Shown here one piece after another: positions 1-10,046 of a stretch of DNA of 64,000 nt (the stretch's first letter is position 1; each line of letters begins with the position of its first letter). The translations under genes and the position numbers were made by a program. The notes below the pieces were generated by a model. That model was not told the DNA's origin, did no database searches, and worked only from the letters and a program-made list of their open reading frames with translations. Origin of the DNA: Cryptomeria japonica (taxonomy: Eukaryota > Streptophyta > Pinopsida > Cupressales > Cupressaceae); NCBI RefSeq assembly GCF_030272615.1, contig NC_081407.1:142544897-142608896 (forward strand). Reading direction: 5' to 3'.

Positions 1-138
1 ATACCGGATACAAAATCTATTATCTTAGTGCCGGTGAATCTCCATAATGTCTTCACCAAGATCTGAAACAAGCTTTCAGACCTCTACCGAGGGAAATGCA
101 TAATTTTTTATTAATTTGCCTCCCCTAAGGCTAAGGCC
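1..138 (-). other. Element B, spacer between Gag and ORF2
   Basis: This short non-coding stretch lies just downstream of the Gag stop of element B (read on the minus strand). In D, G and A' the equivalent spacer separates Gag from ORF2 and is about 290-450 bp long, so ORF2 and the 3' LTR of B are expected to the left of the window. A similar stretch, with the words 'ctccctaaggctaa' and 'agttacc', follows Gag in element D near 23620-23650. No promoter or RNA gene is visible. Confidence 0.55.
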
Positions 139-498
139 TTAGTTACCAGATAAGTTTCCTACTGGTGGAGGAACATTCTTCTCTGCCAGTTGACTAACTG
201 GAGAATTTACCTCTGTTGATTGATCTTCAGAATTCCTAATCCATTGTTTAGCATGAGCCTTCCAGATCTCATCAACCTTTTACTTTCCTTTCTTATTTGA
301 TGTTTCATTCTCTTTTGGTGTATTCTTTCTTCTGCAATATTTTGTAATATGTCCTATTTTGTTTCATGCATAGCAAGTAACATTGTTCTTTGAATCGACT
401 TGTTGATTCCTTGACCATTCTTTGACCTATGTTGATTAGCCATATGCCCAAACTTTCCACATGCATGGCATCTCACATTCATTCTACAATCTTTTGTC
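139..498 (-). pseudogene. Element B Gag, C-terminal half (zinc knuckles)
   Basis: Read on the minus strand, this is the C-terminal part of a multi-knuckle Gag. Two zinc knuckles are visible. One reads CHACGKFGHMANQH, with the last Cys lost. The other begins CYA, has a stop in place of the second Cys and ends in GHITKYC. After a lysine-rich tail the frame ends at TAA (139-141) with the residues SGN. The frame shifts between the two knuckles. The N-terminal half of the same gene is at 14915-15685, because element A inserted inside a knuckle codon. The closest relative in the window is the Gag of element G at 38816-39928. The gene is inactive. Confidence 0.8.
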
Positions 499-503
499 CT
501 ATG
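499..503. repeat. Left TSD of element A (CTATG)
   Basis: CTATG here is repeated exactly at 14910-14914, directly outside the two ends of element A. A 5-bp duplication is typical of LTR retrotransposon integration. Confidence 0.92.
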
Positions 504-1895
504 TGATAATTTGATGAAACTATAAAGATCTGGTCAACTACTGAGAGTGGGGGTGAATCAGTAGATAGAAAATTAATTGGGCTTTCATCAAACTTCTTAC
601 CAACTCAAAAACATCTCACAAAGTTTACCAGTTTAGACACTTTAACAAAATTGCATCAGCACTGTCAAACCTTACCGGTTGACCTAATACTTTAGTGATA
701 TAATGCAACAAATCTGAAAATTAAATATCCTTCGACCAAATACTTAACCCACTTCGCTAATACCAATAAGAACATATTTCAAATCATTTCCAATCATTCA
801 AATATATCTATGCAGATTTACCAATCATTTATATCACCCATACCAAAAACACATCCACAAAATCATTCACCAGTTGACACAATGATTTTTCACATGGAAA
901 CCCAAATGGGAAAAACCACGATTGGGATGAATACCCACAAGTATTTTGAACTCTTCTAAAGTTTTCCTTGTTAGGAGCCAAGTCTGGTTAGAAGCTTATA
1001 CAAGAATGTTTTGTTAGGAATAGATTCGATTAAGGACCACTTGGCTAAGGGATTGACTACAAATACCCTATTAAAGGTAACCTCAGTGGAAGATTTCAAA
1101 TCCAAGCTAATGGATCACCTGGTTAGAGGGTTTCAACAATAAGCTTGTTAGTGCTTACCTAGTTAAGGGATTTTACTACTGTAATGGTTAGAGAACAACA
1201 GGTTCTTGACCAATCTAGAAATAACACTTCCTTGTTGAATCAGATCCTTTACCATTCCTATCTGCCTTCACATCATTCTGCAGACACAACTCTTGGTTTG
1301 GCAACAATCACTTCCACACTCTATCAAATTGCCAACAACTCTATCAATCAATCCATCAACCTTATAAACAAATACATTAGGTCGGTAACACAACACAAAC
1401 CTTAAAATTCTCATAGAGATTACAAACACATCGGTTCAATCTTGATCGTTAGATTACATGCAATCAACTTTACATTCTTTTAGGTATCTACAACTGCTCC
1501 TGGATTGTCGCACTTTGAATCTTGTAATATATCACGTATTTGTCACTTCATACTATGCATTTGATCATTCCCAAGATAAATGGTTATCTTTACATGCCAA
1601 AAAATTTTCAAAACTCATCACGTGCAACATGCTTACGTGGCATCTTCATCATCGATCATCATTCGGTCATAAATCATCACAACCAATCTTTAAGCTCCAT
1701 CGATTAGGGTTCTGCATCTCAACTGAATAAGGTTACTGGTTGATCTTCACTACTTCATTACCAGTTGCTTTACTGCTTCATTACCGGTTACTTCACTGCA
1801 TCATTATTGGTTGCTTTACTGCTTCATTATAGATTGCTATTGACATCAATGTCAACACTATACTTATTCAATATAATTTTCATGCAATGACAACA
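504..1895 (-). repeat. Element A 3' LTR
   Basis: The 1,392-bp LTR begins TGATAATTTG and ends CAACA on the plus strand, matching 13521-14909 over its whole length. The G-rich block 'gagagtgggggtgaatcag' near its left end is the family version of a C-tract motif found near the U5 end of all the Copia-like LTRs here. It carries many small differences from its partner, for example lacking a short repeat of 'taccctatt' seen near 14083-14112. Confidence 0.92.
1360..1369 (-). promoter_or_regulatory. Candidate TATA box in element A LTR
   Basis: On the minus strand this reads GTTTATAAGG, a TATA-like word in the middle of the LTR where a Copia U3 promoter is expected. The same word is kept in the other LTR near 14372. 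This rests on motif and position only. Confidence 0.35.
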
Positions 1896-2273
1896 TTCTC
1901 CCCCTTTTGCATTGATGGCAATATAAATATCAATACCAATTGATTGTCATGATTGAGAGTAAAACTTATACATAGGTATAGGAATCCAAGTTTATATTTT
2001 TGAACATATACTATCCTTCAATGGTATCTTCATATCTTTATCTAATAGCTAGTCTGCAATCTATCTTATCTCCTTAACATATAAGGCTATCAATCATATA
2101 CTTTTCTTCTCCCCCTTTGACAATAATTCCAAAGTGAAGGTAAACCATTATGTTTCTTATCCATTCTTCACCAATCTGCAAGTAGTTGCTCCCCCTGTGG
2201 AGTAGCTCCATTCTTCACCAATCCTTCTTCAAGATTTTCAATAGGCTTCGGGATTGATGTCTTCCATATTTGC
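1896..2273 (-). promoter_or_regulatory. Element A 3' UTR with purine tracts
   Basis: The stretch next to the 3' LTR holds the polypurine tract for plus-strand priming (1896-1909, minus strand CAAAAGGGGGAGAA). Two more PPT-like words lie upstream, near 2108 (CAAAGGGGGAGAAG) and near 2190 (CCACAGGGGGAGC). Several purine tracts upstream of the 3' LTR are a described feature of the Sirevirus branch of Copia elements. No coding is visible. Confidence 0.75.
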
Positions 2274-2760
2274 TTAATTGACTTCATGTAGGGGTACAAC
2301 CCCTAACTCACCTCTGAGATATTCAAATGTAGCCTTAGGTAGAGGCTTAGTAAAAATATTTGCTAGCCCTTCTTTAGTGGAAACATGCTCCAGTGATACA
2401 TCTTTTCTTTGAACTTTCTCTCTTAGGAAATGATACTTCATCTCTATATGCTTTGTCCTAGCATGCAACACATGATTCTTAAAAATATTTATAGCACTAG
2501 TGTTATCATAGAAAATTCTTACCAGTTCTGATATCTTTAACTTTAAACCTTCTAATATGTGTTTCATCCAAATTTCTTAGGTAAAATTCATGTAAGCTGC
2601 AACATACTCAGCTTCTGCTGTTGATTGAGAGATACAACTCTATTTCTTGCTGCTCCAAGACACTAATCTGCCTCCAAGAAAAAATGCTCCTTCGGTTGTA
2701 CTTTTCCTGTCATCTACATTGCTTTCCCAATCTGCATCGGTATAGACTTTAAAGTCAAAG
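2274..2760 (-). pseudogene. Element A RNase H domain
   Basis: This is the C-terminal end of Copia pol. On the minus strand the RNase H start (KVYTDADW, with its catalytic Asp) lies near 2750, and the second motif (STAEAEYVA) near 2600-2620. The conserved Copia tail (DNTSAINIFKN, then TKHIEMKYHFLRE, then ANIFTKPLP) runs to the stop near 2274. RNase H removes RNA from the RNA-DNA hybrid during reverse transcription. There are in-frame stops near 2640 and 2577, so the product would be cut short. The neighbour upstream is RT. Confidence 0.88.
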
Positions 2761-3711
2761 TCTCCTGCATATGGATACCATAATCCATAATCTATTGTGC
2801 CTTTCAAGTATCTGAAAAATTCTTTTGGTTGTAATCATGTGTGACTCCTTCAATTTTTTTTGAAATTTAGCAACCAATCCTACTGCATGAGCAATGTCCG
2901 ATTTGCTGTGGACAACATAATGTAGCTTACCTATCATGGATATGTATTCCTTTTCATAAACTGGTGCAGAATCATTTTCCTTTGACAATTTATAGCCTGT
3001 AACCATTAGTGTTCCATCTGATTTACAATCTCCCATTCCAAAAGTTTTCAACACTTCATTCACATACTTGGATTGTGTGATAAAAATTCCTTCCTTCATC
3101 TATTGGATTTGCAAACCTATGAATTTTTTTCATCTCACCTACCAGTGACATCTAAAATTCATTCTTCATTTCATTAGCAAAACCATGACACATATCATCA
3201 TTACCTCCAAAAATGATATCATCAACAAACACCTCACCAGTATTTTATCTCCTTCTATCTTGAGATATACATTACTATGTTCATTGGTTCTTTGAAAACC
3301 TATCTTTACTAAGTGAGAGTGCAATCTTTCATACCATGCTCTTGGTGCTTGTTTCAATCCGTATAGTGCCTTATGAAGCTTGCACACCATATCCTTTTCT
3401 TCAGTTGATGCATAACCATCTGGCTGTTCTATGTAGATTTCTTCTTCCAATATTCCATTTAAAAATGTTGATTTAACATCCATTTGATATACCTTAAATC
3501 CTTTGGATGCTGCAAATGCAAGTAGAGTCCTTACTCCTTCCAATCTTTCTACTGGTGCAAATGTCTCACCATAAGCTTCACCTTCCTCTTGTGCATATCC
3601 TTTGCATACCAGTCTGGCTTTATTCCTAACCACTGCTTCATCTTCATTCAATTTATTTCTGAATACCCACTTTGTGCCTATTACATTCTTGTTTTCCAGT
3701 CTGGGTACCAA
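2755..3711 (-). pseudogene. Element A reverse transcriptase
   Basis: Copia-type RT (RVT_2 family), minus strand. Motifs seen: GTKWVFRNKLNEDE and ARLVCKGYAQEEG near the start, then YQMDVKSTFLNG with the first catalytic Asp, then [19 protein letters not shown]. The catalytic pair FVDDIIFGG is present near 3210-3230 but in another frame, so there is a frameshift at about 3240. The later block IFITQSKYVNEVLKTFGM and the GKLHYVVHSKSDIAHAVG region complete the fold. A stop separates this frame from the upstream linker (a Trp codon turned into TGA near 3712). The RT is inactive but easy to classify. Confidence 0.92.
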
Positions 3712-3714
3712 TGA

Positions 3715-4157
3715 TCATGTATTATTCTTCTCTATCTGATCAAGTTCTTCTTCCATTGCCTTGACCCAATCTTCATCAGTGAAGGCTTCTTTTGTTGTTC
3801 TAGGCTCAATGGTGGAGATCATACAAGAGTTTTCTCTTAGACTTCTTCTAGTTAACATATGTGCATTCTTGTCTCCAATAATTTGATCAAGGCTATGATT
3901 TAGTCTGCAATACCTTGGAATAACATTATCTTGGTTTTCAGGTTCTTCTTCTTCTTCAATTTCTTCATCTTCTGCTGGACCTTCCTGTTCCGATTGAACT
4001 GGGGCTTCTATGTTCAATTCTCCAACTTTTGGCTTTATCGGTTTTGGTTCCAAAAACAATGTGTTTGGTTCTTCTTCTTCATTCTTCTCACTGGTTTCTT
4101 CATATTTTTTAGGAAATTAATATACTCGGACATTGGCACTTTCAATGATCTTCTTAG
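3715..4157 (-). pseudogene. Element A pol, linker between integrase and RT (left part)
   Basis: This acidic, Glu- and Pro-rich stretch (with EDEEIEEEEEPENQD) is the variable linker that lies between integrase and RT in Copia pol. It ends in the conserved entry to RT (TKEAFTDEDWVKAMEEELDQIEKN). Element A' interrupts it at 4158, and the coding resumes at 11219. The poly-Glu run accounts for the phenylalanine-rich reading on the opposite strand. Confidence 0.8.
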
Positions 4158-4851
4158 TGATGAATACTAAGAGGGGGGGGGGGTGAATTAGTTTACCAAA
4201 AATTACTGGACTTGATAGCTCATTGTTAATGCATTTCAGCATTACTTCAGTCTTCAATATCTCCACACTCTGCTTCTTCACATAGACCTAATCTTCTCTA
4301 CTATGATCGCACATATAAAAACCTCATCAACCACCTAAAACCATGACTTCTACTAAAACCCTAGACATGATGTCCTTATAAAGGAATCTGATTCATGTCG
4401 GTCCAATAGGATTAAATTGCAAGTTCCTAGGTTCAGTGCATCTAGACACATTTGGTAACACAACACAGAATCACTACCAAAGTGTCGGTAGATGATAACT
4501 CATCACAAAAATACCGGTTGGTAACTCATCACAGAGTAATACCGGTTCATACATTTAACTGATTACCGGTTGTCAAAAATGAAGACTGGAAAAATGATAA
4601 CTGTCACTTTAGTTCCTTCATACCACTTGAGATCCTTGAACCGCTTGAGATCTTCATACCTCTTTGGGTCTTCATACCGCTTGAGATCAGTAAACACTTT
4701 CTGCAAAACACCGATAGTCTAAAGACTATAATACATAATACCGGTTGGAACAAATACCGGTTGAGCATAACTCATACATACAAAAAGTGATCTCAAAGCA
4801 AGTGTGTGTCTATCAATGACAATCACAACATCATCATCAAAAATGCCAACA
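4158..4851 (-). repeat. Element A' 3' LTR (internally deleted)
   Basis: This LTR is 694 bp against 1,167 bp for its partner. Both share the first ~55 bp and the last ~640 bp. About 473 bp after 'ggactt' are missing here; the corresponding block in the right LTR ends at 'gatccttgatagctc'. It carries five copies of TACCGGTT within about 260 bp (about 4505-4770) and the G-run 'aagaggggggggggg' near its left end. Confidence 0.92.
4374..4384 (-). promoter_or_regulatory. Candidate TATA box in A' LTR
   Basis: CCTTTATAAGG, nearly palindromic, lies mid-LTR and is conserved in the right LTR near 10735. It is a plausible U3 promoter element. There is no transcript evidence. Confidence 0.4.
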
Positions 4852-5141
4852 ATCTCCCCCTTTGGCATTTAGGAAAATTTTTGACATGTAAGTATTTTAC
4901 AACAAAAATATGCCATAATCAAAATTACTCCCCCTAAGCATATACACTATCCCTTTTGCAAAAAATACAATGTATAAAATTCATCAAAATTTTAAATACA
5001 AAATACTACTCCCCCTTTGCCAACAATGACAAAGTACTGTAGAATAACCCCTGTTTCTCATTATCATTATTATAATAAATATTTATGACAATAATGAGTG
5101 AAACTTATCAAAAAATGATTTAAAATCCCACATAAAGGTCT
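4852..5141 (-). promoter_or_regulatory. Element A' 3' UTR with repeated purine tracts
   Basis: The PPT directly beside the LTR is CCAAAGGGGGAGAT (4852-4865, minus strand). Two further PPT-like words follow, near 4932 (GCTTAGGGGGAGTAA) and near 5010 (GGCAAAGGGGGAGTA). The same arrangement is found in A, D, E and G. No coding is visible. Confidence 0.75.
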
Positions 5142-8100
5142 TAATGGATAAGGATCATGACTCGAGTAAATGAGGTAGCCACCTCACTTTCTGTTTGCAT
5201 CTGGGATACCTGTACTTCCATGGCATCAATTGTGATCATCTCTTGAGTGACCGTTAAGGCATCCAGATTAAGATAGCACTTCTGAAGTATTTGCAGTCTA
5301 GGTAGTAGAACCAGTTGAAGTTATTGCAAATCTCTAGTCTGGTTGGTGATCTCCAACTCGATTTTGGCAGACTAGAGATGAAACCGGTGAATAGTTTGGC
5401 CATATGTAGTGAAGGAATCATAGGGCATCTTAAAGGTGCTTATATATGCCTGCAAATCAGATTGCAGTTTTTCCTTCTGTGCAAGCACATCATCACAAAA
5501 TAGATGGGGTTGGCTTATCTTACTGAGCACTAGTTTTCCCTCATCCATAGCATCTCTTATGTCCTTTTGCTCTTTCTGAATTTCAGACCATAGCTTGTTC
5601 AGTTTCTTCACTAAGGCAGTGTTTAGTGCATTTTGATGCTTCTTCTGTGCGTTAGCTTCAACAACCTCTTCTGGGCATTGTACCTAGTCCCCCACAACTG
5701 TGCATAGAATTTTTAGTTGGGTCAAAGAGGAATCGATACTGGGGAGGTTAGTACCAGGAATCAAACTGGTAAGAGTTTCAACCGTAGTTTGAATAACATC
5801 TTGCTCCTTTTTCCTCTTTAATGCTTCTAGTCGCTCTTGTGCAAGCTTAATGCTTTGGAGCAGCTCTAATTCATTTGTAGATTGGAGGTCAATAGGACTA
5901 GTAATGTCAGCTGGTTTGGCTTGACCACCGGTTGCCTTTGGTCTCTCCACATGTGTGCTCTTTGCCGCTTCCTTCTTTGCTTCGGCTCTTTGCTTTTCCT
6001 CTTCTGCCTTCTTTTGTTCCTCTGCTTCTTTCTTTTTCTTCTCTTCATCCTTCTTCCTTTCTTCTTCCTTCTTCTTCTCTTCCTCTTTCTTTTTCTACTC
6101 TTCCTATTTCCTCTTCTCCTCTTCCCTCTTCCTGTTTCTTCTTCTCCTCTTCCTGTTTCTTCTTCTCGTCTTTTGCTTGTTTCTCTTTCTCTTCATCTTC
6201 TTTCCTCTTCTCTTCATCTTTCTTTTTCTCTTTCTCTGCTTGCACTTTGTCAGCCTTTTCTTTGTCATGTTTCTCCTTGTCCACTCTCTCTTTATCAGCT
6301 TTTTCCTTTGCTGCATCCAGAGTGACATTTTCACCATCCAAAGCATCAACGTCAATAGTTTCCATTTGTTTAGTAACCGGTTCTCCTTCACTATCATATA
6401 CCTCATCCAGTTTTCTGGTTTCTGGTTCTTGTTCAACCTTCTTGTTGTCTTCAAACACTTGGTGCAATCTCAAAGTGGCTTTGGCATGTGAGTGTGTATC
6501 TTTCACCACTTCAGAGACTTTCCCTTCCAGTAACAAGAGTCTTCTTCTTCTCATGAAGAAGAGGCCTTTGTATTTATCCATAATTTCATAGAGCTCTGAA
6601 TTTGACACATAAGGAAAATATTGTGCAAAGATTTCCTCTCTTATTTCCTGTTCCTTTTCTATGGCAATGCACCATTTGTTATCTAAAGAATTGTATAAAG
6701 AATCTGGTGTCATAGATCTAATTTCGGATGGCGATCGGTCATTAATATATAGATATTGAATAACTTCCTGTTCGACTTCCTCCTTTTCATTGTCATTAAA
6801 ATCATCAAAATGATCTATTAAATCACTTAGCACTTTTCTCCTAATATTCTTGATAGTCCTTTGACAATGTGTCAATGGTTTGTAAGAGGAAATGTCTATA
6901 TTTACCGGTGTTGATGATGCCGGTTCATTGCTGGTTGTCTTTGTCTTCTTCCTTGTTTGCCTAGTCTTTTTAGGCTACACTTTAGGTTCTGTATCCTCAG
7001 AATCTAGTGAGTTGCTCTTAGTCTTCCATTTTCTTTCAAAGACCTTGGTAGGTGCAACTTTTGGTTTCTTCTTGGCAGGTGACCGCTTGGTCACTTTAGG
7101 ACTTGCTGAAGTAACCAGTGCTGATACCAATGGCACTGCCTTTCCCTTCTTCACTGAAGGTTCTTCAACCGGTGTTACCCTTTCCAAGTAGGTGTCGGTT
7201 CTCTTCTTCTTTGGATCAAGAGGCAAGGCAAGTAGGGTAGAGGCATACCCATCGAGCATGTCATACATCACCTCATATCCTATGGGCTCCACTTTTTCCT
7301 TTCTGTGCTCAGCTGCCTCCATTATGCACTCATCTACTCTAATGGTAAAGCAGATGTCCTCTTCATACTTCTTGACAATATCGCCAGATATCCTCATCCT
7401 CTAGCTCATCTTCCGCTTGAATTCATCAAAGTATTTGTTCAATACTTCAGGATAACCGGTTCCCACCGCTTGAAGATTTTCTCTGATTTGTTTGGTAACC
7501 GGTTGGTCATCAGACCATTGAATATCACCGACTCTTGGAAAATAGCCTTGAAAGTAGAAAAACAAACCTACCAACAGTTGTCCAAATTTAAATCTTAAGG
7601 CATTGTCCTATTTCATAGACTTCAGGTTTACCAAAAGTTGCCTCTGCATACAGGTGTATAGATCAAATGAGGCATCTTCCATGATCATTCTGTAGGTGGC
7701 ATTTACCACAGCAACAGAGAAAGAGTTAATTTTTCTAGCATAGAATGTCCGGTATCCAATCACCATGCAAGCATAGTTGACCAAATCATCCTTGATGGTG
7801 TTGACGGTCATTCCCCATTGGTCACTCACTAAACTGGTGAGCTTAGTCATTTCAGTCTTGATGACTTTCCTTAGGGCTGACACCTCACCAATATTGTAGA
7901 AACCGGTGATGACATGAATAGCTTTAGGCGTAATATCATGTGTTCTCTCGAGATACATTTTGTCTCCATGTACTCTTCTCAGGATAATGCGGATGTGATC
8001 TTTCATGAACTCTTCAAGAATTGTGAAGTTTCTTCCTTTCCAGGATACTGTATTCAGGTTTGATCTTCTTGTCATCCCCGTAGAATAGACGTAGTTGAGA

Positions 8101-8274
8101 ATGGATCACTAGAGATCTTAGGTCTTCCAATTTACAATCAATGTACCCTAAAATATCACCTTCCACTATAACTCCAGCGGGTATCTAGGATAGGGCATTG
8201 TATTTCATCTTCTGTTGGATAAAATCCGTTGAATCAACAGGTGCACTAGAACTGGAGCACGATGCAGAAGCCAT
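5142..8274 (-). pseudogene. Element A' ORF2, large protein of unknown function
   Basis: About 1,044 codons on the minus strand. ATG at 8274 opens a Ser-rich start (MASASCSSSS), like ORF2 of G and D. Part I (7608-8085): RVHGDKMYL, DITPKAIHVITGF and a helical stretch ending MQRQLLVNLKSMK. Part II (about 7240-7400): VKKYEEDICF, then DEC, then a GYEV motif. Part III: Lys/Ser/Pro-rich basic linker (6975-7200). Part IV (6540-6875): SLYNSLDNKWCIAIEKEQEIREE. Part V (6045-6400): almost only Lys, Glu, Asp and Arg. Part VI (5142-5950): helical, coiled-coil-like tail. Stops and frameshifts occur near 8200, 8030, 7600 and 5670. ORF2 of D and H has a similar order. I know no enzyme with this layout. Structural, nucleic-acid-binding or packaging roles are guesses. 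Confidence 0.75.
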
Positions 8275-8723
8275 GATAAACTAATAAACAAGAATTTCGA
8301 TAAATACCTTCAGAATTTTGAAATTTAGGGTTTGCAAATTTAGCTTCGCTACACACCACTTCGGTTGCTGGATTACCGCTTTGTGTTCTTCACTTAACTG
8401 ATTGATACTATCTCCAGATTCTACTTCAAGGTTTTGAAATCTCTCTGAATCCCAAAATGAATCACCTTTTGACGCTTTGCTCTTGAAAATTTTTTCCCTC
8501 GCAAATTGATAAGTGAAAATGAATTGAAAATCCCATTTAAATGAATTCTTCACCTACCACAATAAATGCTCCACCGTTATGGCATAAACCCTAATTTTTC
8601 CTTTTACCATTTTTGGTCTTTTGTCGATTGACAGGTAACACATACTGGTTTAGGTCTTTTACCGATATAAATCGAGGGTTCAAAATATTTTACTGATTCG
8701 CTCCCCCTAATCTTTTATGTAGC
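8275..8723 (-). other. Element A' spacer between Gag and ORF2
   Basis: About 450 bp lie between the Gag stop and the ORF2 start. A 90-codon open frame at 8281-8553 has no similarity to other parts of the related elements and is probably chance. The spacer could hold an internal promoter or ribosome entry for ORF2, but I see no clear motif. Confidence 0.5.
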
Positions 8724-9996
8724 TTAGTTTGCCGGTTTAGAGATTTCCACACTAGGTGTAGAAACCGGTTCTTCTTGTGATACTTCTTCTGGTTTCTTTT
8801 TCCAGGTTTTCTCCATGTCCGTTTGAATATTTTCAACATCAATCTTTCCTTTCGGAGTGACCGGTATGTCATCCGATATGTTCTTTCTCATCCTGCAGAT
8901 TCTAGCTGTGTGACCCGGTTTGTTGCAATGATAGCAAACCATTCTAGGTGCTCTCCATGGTCCATTATTCATGGTTCCATTCTTCCTTCTGCATGTTGTA
9001 GCAGTGTGACTGCTACCATGATAGATCAAATAGGTTTCTCTCCAAGCGGTTGCCGCTTGATAGCCACCACTTCTTGACTGATGATTATTGGCATTATACT
9101 TGTTTGGATTCTGATTCACAGAGGATTTAGAAAAAACTCCTTGACTCCTTAGAGGATATCTTCCAATGTTGTGCATGACAGACCTACATTCAAATGCTCT
9201 ATGCCCAAACTTGTTGCATGCATAACAGTTTTCATTGAATCTATTGGATCTAGGCTTATTGTTTAGAAAGTAAGGAAAATTATTGTAAGCCTTACTTCTA
9301 CATACATTAGCAGTATGTTGTTGCTTGAGACAATTAAAGAAAATAGGTTTGAATTTTTGCTTACCTTTATTCTTTGATGTTGGTTGCTTCTTTGATGCTA
9401 CATCTTTTTCTCCAGAGGTCTCACCTTCCTCATAACCAGAGAAACCAAGTCCATTAGTATTCTTTACCGGTTTGGTTGATTCAAGTTTTTGCTCTAACTT
9501 AGCTGCACTTTGATTGAATTTGGCAAGTATCTCCTTTGTTTCAGTGAGTTCCTTGGTAATAGGAGCATTGGACTCCTTCAAGGTTGCATTCTCAGAAATA
9601 GCCATGTTTAGTTCACCTTGCATTTCTTCTTTTTCCACTTTACTTTCTTGTAGATGAGTGGTAAGTGCACTGATTTCTTGCTTCAGTTTTGAGATCTTTG
9701 TCTTTTACCAGATCTTTAGTTTTCCTCTGGTTCTCAAGTTCTTAACACATTATGATAGTCAATCCTTCCAGTTCCCTTCTCAGGTTGGCATTAGACTCAT
9801 TCAGTTTTTCAACTTTTTCAACTAGGGCTTCCATGTTCGCTTCATCAAAAGAACTATTTTTAGTAAGCTCCATCAGTTTCTCTACATGCTCTCTTCTTTT
9901 TGCCAGAGAGGCTTTATATTTGACTTTGAGTTCATCACAGGCTTTCTCAGTCTAAGTGAGACGGTGAGTAAGCTCCCTCATAGTGTATTCCCCCAT
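8724..9996 (-). pseudogene. Element A' Gag (coiled coil plus four zinc knuckles)
   Basis: ATG at 9996 gives MGEYTMRELTHRLT. The first half is a long heptad-rich coiled coil (9640-9996), with stops near 9950 and 9740 and a frameshift near 9690. The second half holds four knuckle positions. Two are intact CCHC (CYACNKFGHRAFEC and CYHCNKPGHTARIC) and two are degenerate (FFNCLKQQHTANVC and YLIYHGSSHTATTC). The tail is Lys/Glu-rich. Ordinary Copia Gag has one knuckle and a UBN2 fold, so this is a different Gag type, shared with B, D, G and H. Its expected role is to package RNA in the particle. Confidence 0.82.
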
Positions 9997-10031
9997 ATCT
10001 CCTTCCAAGTGGTTAGACTTATAGAAAGGCT

Positions 10032-10044
10032 GGCTCTAATACCA
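10032..10044 (-). promoter_or_regulatory. Element A' primer-binding site
   Basis: On the minus strand this reads TGGTATTAGAGCC, one base off the TGGTATCAGAGC that pairs with the 3' end of initiator tRNA-Met. It starts two bases after the end of the 5' LTR. Confidence 0.85.
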
Positions 10045-10046
10045 AT

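Noticed and set aside
5882-6591. Plus-strand Ser/Phe/Leu-rich frames that look like membrane proteins
   Set aside because: They are the opposite strand of the Lys/Glu-rich part of A' ORF2; composition alone makes them open.
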